Assembly: GCF_003610455.1 (NCBI RefSeq)
Contig: NZ_RAQK01000001.1
Location: forward strand, 1,116,001 to 1,180,000
Reading direction: 5' to 3'
Origin: Sulfitobacter guttiformis
Lineage (GTDB): Bacteria > Pseudomonadota > Alphaproteobacteria > Rhodobacterales > Rhodobacteraceae
Length of the DNA: 64,000 nt
In this document: positions 47,577 to 56,871 of the stretch, piece by piece
How positions within the stretch are numbered: the first letter of the stretch is position 1
How the letters are laid out: every line of letters starts with the position of its first letter
The notes under the pieces: generated by a model
What the model was told of the DNA's origin: nothing
Seen by the model: only the letters and a program-made list of their open reading frames with translations
The model's database searches: none
Translations under genes and position numbers: made by a program

Positions 47577-48118
47577 GCGATACCCATATCTGCGTCGGCA
47601 CGATTTCCGGCTCCTACGGCGTTACAGGCGAGTTGCGGATCAAGAGCTTTTGCGCCGTACCGGAAGATATTGAAAGCTATAGCCCGCTTACCGACGAGCG
47701 TGGCGATCGCGAATTCATGCTGGCCATTTTGCGCCCGATCAAGAATGGCTTTGCGGCACGTCTGCCCGAAATTTCGACCAAAGAGGACGCGGACGCTCTA
47801 CGCGGCACTAAACTCTATGCCCGCCGTGAACAGCTCCCTTCGCTGCCCGACGACGAGTATTATCACGCGGATCTGATCGGGCTGGAAGTGTATGACACGG
47901 GCGGCGCACTACTGGGCCGCGTCAAGACCGTTCAGAACCACGGCGCGGACGATTTGCTGGAACTTCAATTAACGGGCACTTCGACCACCACATTCCTTCC
48001 CTTTACAAAGTCCGCTGTGCCCACGGTTGATATGGCGACCCGCCGCATGGTTGCGGACCCACCCGAGGGGATTTTGCCCACGCCAAAGCCGGAGACAGCA
48101 ACCGGACCCCAGGACTAA
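47573..48118 (+). CDS. rimM: Ribosome maturation factor RimM
   Basis: 181 residues from the ATG at 47573 ([27 protein letters not shown]). RimM N-domain and PRC barrel ([38 protein letters not shown]) are visible. It assists 30S head assembly and binds S19. The alternate start at 47513 overlaps the small gene. Confidence 0.94.
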   Translation: MSDTHICVGTISGSYGVTGELRIKSFCAVPEDIESYSPLTDERGDREFMLAILRPIKNGFAARLPEISTKEDADALRGTKLYARREQLPSLPDDEYYHADLIGLEVYDTGGALLGRVKTVQNHGADDLLELQLTGTSTTTFLPFTKSAVPTVDMATRRMVADPPEGILPTPKPETATGPQD

Positions 48119-48120
48119 GG

Positions 48121-48903
48121 ATGCGGCGTATTATATTTCACGCCGGATTTCACAAAACAGGAACGACCAGCCTGCAACAAACCCTGCGCACCAATCGTCA
48201 AGCGTTGCGCCCCGAGATCCGGTTGGTCCTGCGCCCTGGGATGAAGGCCCTGTGCGAATGCGCGCGCGCCTACAGCCGGTCGCGCGAGGACTATGATCTG
48301 GGGTTGGTTAAATACGAGGCCGCGATACTGGCCGAGGCGCTCGAGGACGAGCAGGCAACGACAATAGTCATCAGTTCTGAGGATCTCAGCGGTCACATGC
48401 CAGGGGGCCACGGCCTACATGGCTACGGCGCGGCACCCCACCTGATGCGGGCCTTGTCCGTGGGTTTCAAGGCGGCCAATCCGGACACCGAGTTGACGTT
48501 TTTCTTTACCACGCGCAGCGCAGAACCTTGGCTGCGCAGCTGTTATGCACAACATCTGCGCACGGCCCGTATGATTTGGGACGAGGCGGATTACCTCAAG
48601 CGGCTAAAGACATCAGCCGAACATGCCAAAATCATTGATCTGATCCGCCGCGAAGTGCCCGAACATGCCGTTCGGGAGGCCGCTTTAGAGGATCATGCCA
48701 GCCGCCCGCTTGGCGTAATCGAGGCGCTGCTGGATCATCTGGAGATTACAGCCGAGCGGCGCGCAGGCTTTGCACCTGCCGTCGCGCGCAACGCCGCATT
48801 GCCCGCTCATCTGTCGGCCGAGTTGCTGCGCCTTAACCGCTCCGATCTGGAGAACGTCGCCCTGCGCAAAGCCAAGCGAAAGCTGATCGAAGAGGCCACC
48901 TGA
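48121..48903 (+). CDS. Sulfotransferase-like protein, first of a tandem pair
   Basis: 260 residues. HAGFHKTGTTSLQ (from residue 7) matches the 5'-phosphosulfate loop of sulfotransferases, and FFFTTRSAEPWLRSCYAQHLR resembles the 3'-phosphate loop with a conserved Arg/Ser. The segment SSEDLSGHMPG is shared with the next gene. No signal peptide. It starts 2 nt after rimM, overlaps its paralogue by 1 nt, and so belongs to the translation operon. PAPS use is inferred; the acceptor is unknown. Confidence 0.75.
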   Translation: MRRIIFHAGFHKTGTTSLQQTLRTNRQALRPEIRLVLRPGMKALCECARAYSRSREDYDLGLVKYEAAILAEALEDEQATTIVISSEDLSGHMPGGHGLHGYGAAPHLMRALSVGFKAANPDTELTFFFTTRSAEPWLRSCYAQHLRTARMIWDEADYLKRLKTSAEHAKIIDLIRREVPEHAVREAALEDHASRPLGVIEALLDHLEITAERRAGFAPAVARNAALPAHLSAELLRLNRSDLENVALRKAKRKLIEEAT

Positions 48904-49691
48904 TGCCGCGCAAAATCGTCATTCACGCAGGATTTCATAAAACAGGCACATCCACAGTTCAGGCGTTTCTGCGTGCCAATCGAAAGGCTCTTTTGCCCGT
49001 ACTGGCCGTGCGCCTTAAAGGGCAAATGCAGGAGCTGATGAGTGCCACACGCGGGTACTCGACCTACGGCACGGATGACGCCCTCGACAAGGTCACGCGT
49101 CGTTTCGATGCCTTGCTGGCCGATCTGCCGGGCATGCCACGCCGCGCCCTGCTGCTGAGCGCCGAAGAACTCTCGGGCCATATGCCTGGGCGCGGCGATC
49201 TCGCACAATATAACGCGGCACCTGTTCTGGCCTACCAGTATTGGGAGCGGGCTCAGGCGGCATTTCCAAACACGCCGGTAGCTTTTTGCTTTGCCATCCG
49301 CGACCCTGATGCGTGGCAACATTCTGCTTGGGCCGAACATGTGAAATCGTCCGGGATGACACTCGATTTTGCACAATATGCGGCGCGCTATACCGTCGCA
49401 CCTGATCTGGCGGCGATTGTAAGTGAGGTACGCCGCCGCGTGCCAGCCCCGGTCCACAGCTACGCCCTGGAGGACTGCGCAGACCTGCCACTGGGTCCCG
49501 CTGACCCGCTGCTTGATCTGTGCGATATTCCGCCGGAGCTGCGCATTAAACTTCTGCCGCAACCGGCCCAGAACATACGTCCCGATGAGAACGTCCTTGC
49601 GGCCTTGTTGAACATCAACCGGACGCATAAGGACAAAGGCGCACGCAACGCCGCAAAAGCCGCGCTTTTGGCAAAAGGATCTGACACATGA
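48903..49691 (+). CDS. Sulfotransferase-like protein, second of a tandem pair
   Basis: 262 residues. HAGFHKTGTSTVQ (from residue 8), ELSGHMPG and AFCFAIRDPDAWQHSAWAEHVK parallel the first copy, with clear divergence elsewhere, so this is an old duplication. The DPD in place of a Ser/Arg-rich loop may alter nucleotide binding. Its stop overlaps trmD by 4 nt. Same caveats for substrate. Confidence 0.75.
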   Translation: MPRKIVIHAGFHKTGTSTVQAFLRANRKALLPVLAVRLKGQMQELMSATRGYSTYGTDDALDKVTRRFDALLADLPGMPRRALLLSAEELSGHMPGRGDLAQYNAAPVLAYQYWERAQAAFPNTPVAFCFAIRDPDAWQHSAWAEHVKSSGMTLDFAQYAARYTVAPDLAAIVSEVRRRVPAPVHSYALEDCADLPLGPADPLLDLCDIPPELRIKLLPQPAQNIRPDENVLAALLNINRTHKDKGARNAAKAALLAKGSDT

Positions 49692-50485
49692 CCCAGCCCA
49701 ACCGCTCCCACGGGAAACAGCGCGTGATGCAGGCGCTCAAACCACGCGAGCTGATGCAGGACACGCCAGATTATATCGACGTATGGCAGGCCCATATCCT
49801 TACCCTGTTCCCGGAGGCATTTCCCGGTGTGTTGGGAGCCAGTCTAACGGGACGAGCGCTGAAAGAAGGCCAATGGCAACTCAAGACGCATGATTTGCGC
49901 GAATACGGCCTGACCAAACACCGCAATGTCGATGATACCCCGGCGGGGGGCGGCGCGGGGATGGTCCTGCGCGCAGATGTGGTTGGCCCAGCGATCGAGG
50001 CAGTTCAGGAACGTGCACGGGGCCGCTGGCCTATCCTGTACATGTCCCCGCGCGGGCGGCGTTTTGATCAGGCGATGGCGCGTGATCTGGCCACTTGCGC
50101 CGGAGTAACGATGCTGTGCGGCAGGTTCGAGGGCGTCGACGAGCGGGTGATCGAACACTACGGCATCACCGAGGTTTCGCTAGGTGATTTTGTAATGACT
50201 GGAGGCGAGTTGGCTGCACAGTCCATGATCGACGCCACAGTGCGCCTTTTGCCTGGCGTGCTCGGCAATGCTCAAAGCACCGTGGAGGAAAGCCATTCCG
50301 CAGGTCTGCTGGAGCACCCACAATATACCAAACCAGCCGAGTGGAATGGCCGTGAAATCCCTCCCGTTCTGATTTCGGGCAACCACGCGGAAATTGAAAA
50401 ATGGCGCCGCGAGATGTCTCACAGGCTAACACAGGAGCGGCGGCCAGACCTTTGGGCAGCACACATCGCCTCCAAAAGTGAGTAG
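49688..50485 (+). CDS. trmD: tRNA (guanine-N1)-methyltransferase
   Basis: 265 residues; a 35-residue N-terminal extension precedes the usual start IDVWQAHILTLFPEAFPG. The SPOUT knot motifs GGGAGMVLRADVVGPAIEA and LCGRFEGVDERVIEHYGITEVSLGDFVMTGGELAA are intact. It makes m1G37 in tRNA. Overlaps the deacetylase-like gene by 8 nt. Confidence 0.96.
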   Translation: MTQPNRSHGKQRVMQALKPRELMQDTPDYIDVWQAHILTLFPEAFPGVLGASLTGRALKEGQWQLKTHDLREYGLTKHRNVDDTPAGGGAGMVLRADVVGPAIEAVQERARGRWPILYMSPRGRRFDQAMARDLATCAGVTMLCGRFEGVDERVIEHYGITEVSLGDFVMTGGELAAQSMIDATVRLLPGVLGNAQSTVEESHSAGLLEHPQYTKPAEWNGREIPPVLISGNHAEIEKWRREMSHRLTQERRPDLWAAHIASKSE

Positions 50486-51224
50486 CTGGTCCGACCTCGA
50501 AGCCGAGCTGTCGTTATGGACCGCAAGTGGCTTGACCCCGCGCCTGTGGTGGCGCGATGATGATGCGCAGGGTGTGACACCAGATCTGGAACAGCTAATA
50601 CACCTGTCCGACAGCTACGAAGTGCCTGTGCATCTGTCCGTAATCCCTGACGGACTGACCCCCGCGCTGGCCCCGCGATTGCGCGATGCGGACCATACCT
50701 ATGTTTTGCAACATGGCCTGTCACACATTAATCACGAGCCAAGGGGAACCCCTGCCTCCGAAGTGGGTGACACCCGTGCGCTGCCTTTGCAGGAAGCTGA
50801 CATCAGGCGTGGTTGGGACATACTTGAGGCCGCGAATATGCCACGGCTTTTGCGAGGATTCGTCCCCCCATGGAACAGGATCGGCGATGCGACACGGCGC
50901 CAGTTGCCCGATTGGGGCTACCGTTTTCTTTCCGCCTATGAAGGGCGCGGCGATGATGCGCAGATCGCAGGTTTGACCCAAATCGATGCTCACCTCGATC
51001 CCATCCGCTGGAAATACGACCGCGTATTTAGGGGGGAGGACAAGATGCTGGCGATGCTGCTAGAGCATCTACGCGAGCGGCGTTCCGGTGATCCGCTGCG
51101 GCCCATCGGCTATGTCACGCACCACTTACAAACCCATGAAGCGATCTGGGATTTCACCGATACACTGTTTGCGCGCACACGCGGGATGTGGTTCACGATG
51201 CCACAAATGCAAAAGGAAGCCTGA
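50478..51224 (+). CDS. Polysaccharide deacetylase-like protein
   Basis: 248 residues from a GTG at 50478. RLWWRDDDAQGVTPDLEQL gives the metal-site Asp pair seen in NodB-like deacetylases, and VLQHGLSHINHEP resembles the HxxxH zinc motif; PPWNRIGD is another family segment. No signal peptide, so it may be cytoplasmic. Sits between trmD and a GNAT gene, overlapping the former. Confidence 0.78.
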   Translation: MSSWSDLEAELSLWTASGLTPRLWWRDDDAQGVTPDLEQLIHLSDSYEVPVHLSVIPDGLTPALAPRLRDADHTYVLQHGLSHINHEPRGTPASEVGDTRALPLQEADIRRGWDILEAANMPRLLRGFVPPWNRIGDATRRQLPDWGYRFLSAYEGRGDDAQIAGLTQIDAHLDPIRWKYDRVFRGEDKMLAMLLEHLRERRSGDPLRPIGYVTHHLQTHEAIWDFTDTLFARTRGMWFTMPQMQKEA

Positions 51225-51227
51225 GAT

Positions 51228-52076
51228 ATGGTCGAGGTCACATTTGCAACGCCCGCGCAACGCGACGAGGTTGAGGCGTTCATGCACGCCGCCTTTCCCC
51301 GTGCAAAATGGGGCGCAGAGGGCTGGACCCGCCTGCTGGCCAACCGCTGGGGCGGGCCGCAGGGCGAATTTGCCGTAACCGCGAGGGACGGCGATAAATT
51401 GGTTGGCGTCATGGGCATGAACGACAGCCTGCGCCACACCCCCCGCGGACCGCAGCGATATCGCAACCTGACCTCGTGGTATGTGCTCAAATCCCATCGC
51501 GGGATGGGGCTGGGCGAGACACTGATGCACACCGCGATGGGTGACCCAGCGGTGACCTCGACAAACCTTACGAGCGCCAAGGCTGCACTGCCCCTGGTGG
51601 ACCGCATAGGATTCAGGGTGCTGGACGCACAGCGCTTTGTCTGGCGACACAGCGGTTTGGATGCCCTGCCACACACATTCGATCCCTTGAAGGACGCAAA
51701 CCTACGTTCAGTTGATGCACAAGTATTGAAGGATCATACGGGACTCGGGCTTGGGTACGTTACTGTCGAGACACCGGATGGCCTCTGCACACTCGTCCTG
51801 TCAGTTAAACAGAAGGTTGATGAGTATATCACTCATGAGGTTGTTTATGTGGGCCAGCCAGACCTTCTGGCCCGCCACGGCGATGCGATTGCCAATACCG
51901 TTCTACCGCAGACAGGCGCGGTGTTCAGCGTTGACAGCCGCCTTGCCACAGGCGCCCGTCCGGGCACGGTGGAAACCATCGAAGTCCCCCGCTTTTACAA
52001 AGGCAACCGAATGCTGCCGGCCGAGATCGACCACATGTACTCCGAGATCGTTTTGATGGGAATGAAGCTGTACTGA
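51228..52076 (+). CDS. GNAT-family N-acetyltransferase-like protein
   Basis: 282 residues. The N-terminal half has a GNAT pattern (GDKLVGVMGMNDSL, SWYVLKSHRGMGLGETLMHTAM with the acetyl-CoA R/Q-x-x-G-x-G loop). The C-terminal half (about residues 150-282) matches no domain I know and ends with a conserved-looking AEIDHMYSEIVLMGMKLY. Three nt after the deacetylase-like gene. Confidence 0.75.
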   Translation: MVEVTFATPAQRDEVEAFMHAAFPRAKWGAEGWTRLLANRWGGPQGEFAVTARDGDKLVGVMGMNDSLRHTPRGPQRYRNLTSWYVLKSHRGMGLGETLMHTAMGDPAVTSTNLTSAKAALPLVDRIGFRVLDAQRFVWRHSGLDALPHTFDPLKDANLRSVDAQVLKDHTGLGLGYVTVETPDGLCTLVLSVKQKVDEYITHEVVYVGQPDLLARHGDAIANTVLPQTGAVFSVDSRLATGARPGTVETIEVPRFYKGNRMLPAEIDHMYSEIVLMGMKLY

Positions 52077-52280
52077 GTGCTTGATCGCAGTGCCAATCAC
52101 GCCTATAGCACCCAAGTCTGGACCGCAAAGCGATTCCGGACTGCTGTTCTATCCCAGCAACGACCAAGCAAAGACGATGCTACCTCCGGTGGGCTGTGCG
52201 CAGACCCGACAGAACAGACCGAAGCTCTGGGATCACTGTAAAAACTTCGTGGCATACCACGAGCATCATAGGAGCATCAG

Positions 52281-52655
52281 ATGAACCTGATCGCACAAAT
52301 CGAGGCGGAACACATCGCCGAACTCGCCAAGGAGATCCCTGATTTCCGCGCTGGTGATACAATCCGCGTAGGCTTTCGCGTAACCGAAGGCACACGTACC
52401 CGCGTACAGAACTATGAAGGTGTTTGCATTTCCCGCAAGCACGGCAAAGGCATCGCCGGCGCATTCACAGTCCGCAAAATCTCATTCGGCGAAGGTGTTG
52501 AGCGCGTATTCCCGCTGCACTCCACCAACATCGACAGCATCACCGTGGTTCGCCGTGGTCGCGTGCGTCGCGCCAAGCTGTATTACCTGCGCACACGTCG
52601 CGGTAAGTCCGCACGGATCATCGAAAACAGCCACTATAAAGCACCGAAGGGGTAA
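52281..52655 (+). CDS. rplS: 50S ribosomal protein L19
   Basis: 124 residues, [34 protein letters not shown]...[29 protein letters not shown], the canonical L19. AGGAGC precedes the ATG. A 204-nt gap upstream separates it from the GNAT gene and may carry its own promoter or leader; no clear hairpin set is evident in it. Confidence 0.97.
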   Translation: MNLIAQIEAEHIAELAKEIPDFRAGDTIRVGFRVTEGTRTRVQNYEGVCISRKHGKGIAGAFTVRKISFGEGVERVFPLHSTNIDSITVVRRGRVRRAKLYYLRTRRGKSARIIENSHYKAPKG

Positions 52656-52660
52656 GCGAG

Positions 52661-52882
52661 ATGAAAGCAGATACACATCCCGAGTATCACATGATCAACG
52701 TCAAAATGACCGACGGTACGATCCTGGAAATGAAATCGACATGGGGCAAAGAGGGCGATCAGCTGTCCCTTGATATCGACCCAACCGTTCACCCTGCTTG
52801 GACAGGCAGCTCCGGCCGCTTGCTCGACACCGGTGGTCGCGTGTCCAAGTTCAAGAACAAATACGCTGGTCTTGGCTTCTAA
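52661..52882 (+). CDS. rpmE: 50S ribosomal protein L31
   Basis: 73 residues, [29 protein letters not shown]...[30 protein letters not shown], typical L31. No CxxC zinc ribbon is present, so this is the zinc-independent (C-) form. Six nt after rplS, followed by a strong terminator. Confidence 0.95.
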   Translation: MKADTHPEYHMINVKMTDGTILEMKSTWGKEGDQLSLDIDPTVHPAWTGSSGRLLDTGGRVSKFKNKYAGLGF

Positions 52883-52905
52883 GCCATTTCACCGCGGACA
52901 GATTG

Positions 52906-52938
52906 AAAGGCGCATCCCTGCAAGGTGGTGCGCCTTTT
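52906..52938 (+). terminator. Terminator of the ribosomal operon
   Basis: AAAGGCGCA (52906-52914) pairs perfectly with TGCGCCTTT (52929-52937), with inner CC/GG pairs possible, followed by T. It lies 24 nt after rpmE. Confidence 0.85.
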
Positions 52939-52992
52939 GCGTTGAATGGCCGCACATCTCGGGTCAAGCTTGCAGAAAGGGGGTCACACAGA

Positions 52993-53409
52993 ATGATCGC
53001 TTATGTAACCGTCGGTGCCGATAACATCGCGAAAGCGAAGCAATTTTATACTGCGTTCCTCCCCGCTCTTGGCTACATGCTTAAAGAGACTTCCGAGGGC
53101 TTGAGCTTTGCCCTGCCTATTGAATCGGGCCAGTTGCCTGTGCTGCCGGATTTCCATGTCAAACCAACTTTTGACGGGCGCGCTGCATCAGCCGGAAACG
53201 GTGCCATGACCGCATTCGAGGCGGGCAGTCAAAACCAGGTTCGGGTGCTACACGCCGCAGCCCTTGCAGCAGGTGGTTCTGACGAAGGTCGACCCGGATT
53301 TCGCCCCTCATATGGATCACACTTTTATGTGGGTTATCTGCGCGACCCGCAGGGCAACAAGATCGCATTATTCTCCAGCAATACGGACGAGCCGGGGCGC
53401 GACGGATAA
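52993..53409 (+). CDS. VOC (glyoxalase/bleomycin resistance) superfamily protein
   Basis: 138 residues from the ATG at 52993. The VOC pattern YVTVGADNIAKAKQFYTAFLPALGY...GSHFYVGYLRDPQGNKIALFS is clear. Metal ligands are not obvious. The true enzyme activity is unknown; it converges with the LysR gene. Confidence 0.85.
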   Translation: MIAYVTVGADNIAKAKQFYTAFLPALGYMLKETSEGLSFALPIESGQLPVLPDFHVKPTFDGRAASAGNGAMTAFEAGSQNQVRVLHAAALAAGGSDEGRPGFRPSYGSHFYVGYLRDPQGNKIALFSSNTDEPGRDG

Positions 53410-53417
53410 CGCATGCC

Positions 53418-54266
53418 CTACCCCAACAACTTCGCCAAAAGCGGATGCGGAAAATTGCGTGGGGCGGTGATGGCATAAAATGTCTCGGTCAGCTCGAGAT
53501 CAAAGGGGGCAGTAACAAGCTTGCCTGTTGCGATCTCATCCGCCAGAACAACGTCGGGAGCCAGTGCCACGCCTGCATCTTCGCGCGCAAGAAGGCGCAC
53601 CATCGCCATATCATCCGCTTCCGCTACGATATTCGGTGTAACGCCAAGGCGGGCAAGAAGGCCGTCGAACAGTGTCCGGATTGCCCCTGTTGGCAGGATC
53701 AATGGCTCATGCGTCACAAGCTCTGTGAGGGTCTTGTGCTGCAACCGATGCGCCGCAGCGTGTAGTCCAACACTTTGTGCCGCGATGCGGTGCGTAGTGA
53801 AACTTGCTGCTTGCGCGCTTGGCGGTGGTTCGGTCGTCAGAACAACATCAAGGCCCAGCGTGCGCAGAGTGTCGAGCAGTTCCACCCCGCCAGAGCGCAG
53901 GATTACCTCGCACCCGCCCCGCGCGAGAACAGGTCGTAGAAACTGCATCTGGAAGTTCCGCGACAGCGTAGAGAGCGCGCCAATGCGGAACGGCGGAAGG
54001 TTGGTCGACGTCTGCGCCAGCGTCGCCTCAAGTTCGGCTCCGGTGGCAAAAATGCGGTCGGCGTGGTCCAGCGTGATGCGCCCCACCTCCGTCAAGACCA
54101 ACTGCCGCCCGACACGGTCAAACAGGTCTTGGCCCAGCCGGGCCTCCAGCGCCTTGATCTGTGTGGACAGCGCCGACTGAGAAAGGTTGAGGCGCTGCGC
54201 CGCCCGCGTGAGGTTCCCCTCATGAGCGACCGCCTGAAAATATCGCAGATGATGATAGTTAAGCAC
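53418..54266 (-). CDS. LysR-family regulator (NhaR-like N-terminus), divergent from SbtA-type permease
   Basis: 282 residues, MLNYHHLRYFQAVAHEGNLTRAAQRLNLSQSALSTQIKALEARLGQDLFDR, followed by a standard LysR effector domain. A perfect palindrome (54280-54298) lies 13 nt before the start. The divergent bicarbonate-type permease gene is its probable target, by analogy with CbbR/CmpR-type carbon regulators. Confidence 0.92.
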   Translation of the reverse strand: MLNYHHLRYFQAVAHEGNLTRAAQRLNLSQSALSTQIKALEARLGQDLFDRVGRQLVLTEVGRITLDHADRIFATGAELEATLAQTSTNLPPFRIGALSTLSRNFQMQFLRPVLARGGCEVILRSGGVELLDTLRTLGLDVVLTTEPPPSAQAASFTTHRIAAQSVGLHAAAHRLQHKTLTELVTHEPLILPTGAIRTLFDGLLARLGVTPNIVAEADDMAMVRLLAREDAGVALAPDVVLADEIATGKLVTAPFDLELTETFYAITAPRNFPHPLLAKLLG

Positions 54267-54279
54267 ATAAGACTCCGTT

Positions 54280-54298
54280 CGTTCATTTTTATAGAACG
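54280..54298. promoter_or_regulatory. Perfect LysR-type operator candidate
   Basis: CGTTC-ATTTTTATA-GAACG is a perfect inverted repeat with 5-bp arms and an AT-rich 9-nt spacer; it contains a T-N11-A box, the general LysR signature. It lies in the 113-nt gap between the LysR gene and the permease gene. Confidence 0.6.
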
Positions 54299-54379
54299 TT
54301 TACGCCCAAAAGATATATTTTTATTCCTCGATACGCCTCGGCATATCGACCGTGCAGAAACACAAAATAGGGGCTTAAC

Positions 54380-55471
54380 ATGGAAATTCTTTTTGACACG
54401 GTGGCAGCACTCATTAGCCAGCTACAAAAACCTACGCTGGCTTTCCTTTTGGGGGGCATGTTGCTGGCAGCCCTCGGCAGCAAACTTGAGGTACCACAGC
54501 CAGTCTATAAATTTGTCGTAATGCTTTTGCTGCTGAAAGTCGGTCTGGGTGCGGGTATTTCAATCCGTGAGGCCGATCTGGTGGCATTAGCCGTTCCCGC
54601 CCTGTTTGCGACCCTTTCAGGCATCGTGATTGTTTTACTCGGAAGCAATACACTTGCGCGGTGGAAGGGTGTCTCGAAGGTGGACGGCTACGCCACAGCG
54701 GGGCTCTTCGGTGCAGTCTCGGCCTCGACCCTTGCCGCAGCGATGGCCATGCTCGACACGGCTGGCATCGCCTATGAGGGCTTCATCGGCGCGCTCTATC
54801 CCTTTATGGACATCGCGGCACTCGTGACGGCAATCGTTTTAGCAAAAATGTCAGCAGCGCGCATGGAAGGGACGATAGTAACGAACAACGGCGTGGCGAC
54901 GATGACAATGGACGGCCTTGCGTCCGGCCTGCCCAAACTTGCCCGGCCCAGCGACAAAGCACCCGCCCCCCATGGACTGGTAGGCACGATCCTTACGGAC
55001 ACAGTTCAAAGCGCGGCCATTTCGGCACTACTGCTTGGAATTGCGATTGGCGTACTCGGCCGGCCCGAAAGCGTATACGACAGCTTTTACGAGCCGCTAT
55101 TCAGGGGTCTGCTGTCAATTCTAATGCTGGTGATGGGGATGGAGGCATGGGCGCGCCTATCAGAACTGCGGAAGGTCGCGCACGCCTACGTTCTTTACGG
55201 CCTGACTGCACCGCTGGCTCACGGTTTGATTGGTTTTGGTCTGGGGATGGTGGCACATCAGATTACAGGTTTTTCTGCAGGCGGGGTTGTACTGCTGGCG
55301 GTGATGGCAGCCTCCAGCTCTGACATCTCGGGCCCGCCCACCCTTCGCGGTGCATTGCCGGAGGCAAACGCATCTGCCTATGTCGGAACCTCGACCGGCC
55401 TTGGGACACCTGTCGCGATCTTCACAATCCCCCTATGGATCTGGTTGGCCGATATATTCATTGGCGTGTGA
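54380..55471 (+). CDS. SbtA-type sodium-dependent bicarbonate transporter family permease
   Basis: 363 residues, about ten membrane helices in two repeats. The N-terminal repeat (KPTLAFLLGGMLLAALGSKLEVPQP, KVGLGAGISI, GLFGAVSASTLAAAMAML, ALYPFMDIAALVTAIVLAKM) and the C-terminal ASSSDISGPPTLRGALPEANASAYVGTSTGLGTPVAIF are characteristic of the SbtA/DUF897 family. Bicarbonate uptake would supply ethylmalonyl-CoA and anaplerotic carboxylases; this is inferred. AGGGG precedes the start. Confidence 0.88.
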   Translation: MEILFDTVAALISQLQKPTLAFLLGGMLLAALGSKLEVPQPVYKFVVMLLLLKVGLGAGISIREADLVALAVPALFATLSGIVIVLLGSNTLARWKGVSKVDGYATAGLFGAVSASTLAAAMAMLDTAGIAYEGFIGALYPFMDIAALVTAIVLAKMSAARMEGTIVTNNGVATMTMDGLASGLPKLARPSDKAPAPHGLVGTILTDTVQSAAISALLLGIAIGVLGRPESVYDSFYEPLFRGLLSILMLVMGMEAWARLSELRKVAHAYVLYGLTAPLAHGLIGFGLGMVAHQITGFSAGGVVLLAVMAASSSDISGPPTLRGALPEANASAYVGTSTGLGTPVAIFTIPLWIWLADIFIGV

Positions 55472-55596
55472 GTGATCTCTGCGCCCCATTGCATGCGCTG
55501 TGGGGCGTTCAACGCTTTCCAAAGAGCAAAACCCTAAATATAGTCGCAAGAGCAATTTCCTGCGCATTTGCAGGCATCGTAAAAAGGGCTCCCAGC

Positions 55597-56406
55597 ATGG
55601 CGCACATCATTGTCGTTGGTAACGAAAAAGGCGGCGCAGGCAAATCGACGGTCTCCATGCATGTCGCAACCGCACTTGCACGGATGGGCCACAAGGTGAG
55701 TGCGCTTGACCTCGACTTGCGGCAGCGCACGTTCGGGCGCTACTGTGAAAACCGACAGTCCTTTTTGAAGGACTCCGGCCTCGACCTTCCAAGCCCCCAT
55801 TGCCATGATCTCCCCGAGGTTGATGCAGACGATCTGAAGCCCGGCGAAAACGTATACGACCAAAGACTGTCCGCCGCTGTGGCCGAACTTGAGCCAAGCA
55901 ACGACTTTATTCTCATCGACTGTCCAGGATCACATACCCGCCTCAGTCAAGTGGCCCATTCGCTTGCCGATACGCTGATCACGCCTCTTAATGACAGTTT
56001 TATCGATTTTGATTTGCTGGCCCATACCGACGCCAGCGGTGACAAGATAACCGGCCCCTCCGTTTATTCCGAAATGGTTTGGAACGCGCGGCAGCTCCGC
56101 TCAAAGGCAGGCCTGCCCGCGATTGACTGGATCGTGGTGCGCAACCGGATGGGCGCCCAGCGGATGGTCAACAAAGACAAAATGGAGCGCGCTATCCAAA
56201 ATTTGAGCAAGCGCATCGGTTTTCGGGTGGCACCCGGCTTTAACGAGCGGGTGATTTTTCGCGAGCTTTTTCCGCGTGGCCTGACCCTGCTGGACCTGAA
56301 GGATATAGGGATCAAACAGCTTAATATCTCGAATATAGCGGCCCGTCAGGAACTGCGTGATCTGGTAAAATCGCTCAAACTCCCCGGTGTGGATGCTGAT
56401 TTTTAA
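55597..56406 (+). CDS. mipZ: ParA-like division-plane ATPase MipZ
   Basis: 269 residues from the ATG at 55597. Deviant Walker A EKGGAGKST (10-18), DLDLRQRTFGRY and DCPGSHTRLSQ, plus LNDSFIDFDLLA match alphaproteobacterial MipZ, which forms a ParB-bound gradient that keeps FtsZ at midcell. Length and sequence fit MipZ better than chromosome-partition ParA. Confidence 0.92.
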   Translation: MAHIIVVGNEKGGAGKSTVSMHVATALARMGHKVSALDLDLRQRTFGRYCENRQSFLKDSGLDLPSPHCHDLPEVDADDLKPGENVYDQRLSAAVAELEPSNDFILIDCPGSHTRLSQVAHSLADTLITPLNDSFIDFDLLAHTDASGDKITGPSVYSEMVWNARQLRSKAGLPAIDWIVVRNRMGAQRMVNKDKMERAIQNLSKRIGFRVAPGFNERVIFRELFPRGLTLLDLKDIGIKQLNISNIAARQELRDLVKSLKLPGVDADF

Positions 56407-56871
56407 GTTATCGTTACGTCAATCAAGGCAAGCAAGAGACCTCTGGCCAGATGCGCGTGTTGCGCCCTGCCAAGATCAGCGTGAGTTCGATGCTGACCAA
56501 GATCACCGCAATTTTGCCTGTGCAGAATTACCAACCGATCATGCCCTGCTGCCTCACAGATAGCATTCCCGCTGTAAAAAACCGCACAATGTGAGAGAGC
56601 GATTGTGCCACAGGTCAGACGACCCTCGGGGCCCACATCGCCGGTTCAGGGGATTCCTTCAGGAATACAGGGCCGTATCCTATTCCCCCGTTAGGGTTGA
56701 CGCACGGGTCATATACAATGATCATCCCTCTATCGTGCCAGCCCCGCATCTCTTCGCGGGCGTGTTGGCACCAAAAGCGGGGGAAACCTGCGATCACCAA
56801 GCCCGCCAGACCGGGTCATATGCGGCACTGCAATAAACGCTGAAGCCGCTGGTAAAATAGAGAGGAAGAAT
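56407..56871. other. 465-nt region without a supported gene
   Basis: Two short reverse-strand open frames (56403-56636 and 56615-56800) overlap in different phases and have no ribosome site, and neither reads like a known family; a frameshifted remnant cannot be excluded. A small hairpin ATTCCT/AGGAAT lies at 56653-56666. A promoter for the downstream solute-binding gene probably lies in the second half, but I could not identify one with correct spacing. Confidence 0.5.

Noticed and set aside
56403..56800. Two overlapping reverse-strand open frames in the gap before the substrate-binding gene
   Set aside because: They lie in different phases, lack ribosome sites and do not join into a recognisable protein; recorded as gap content only.
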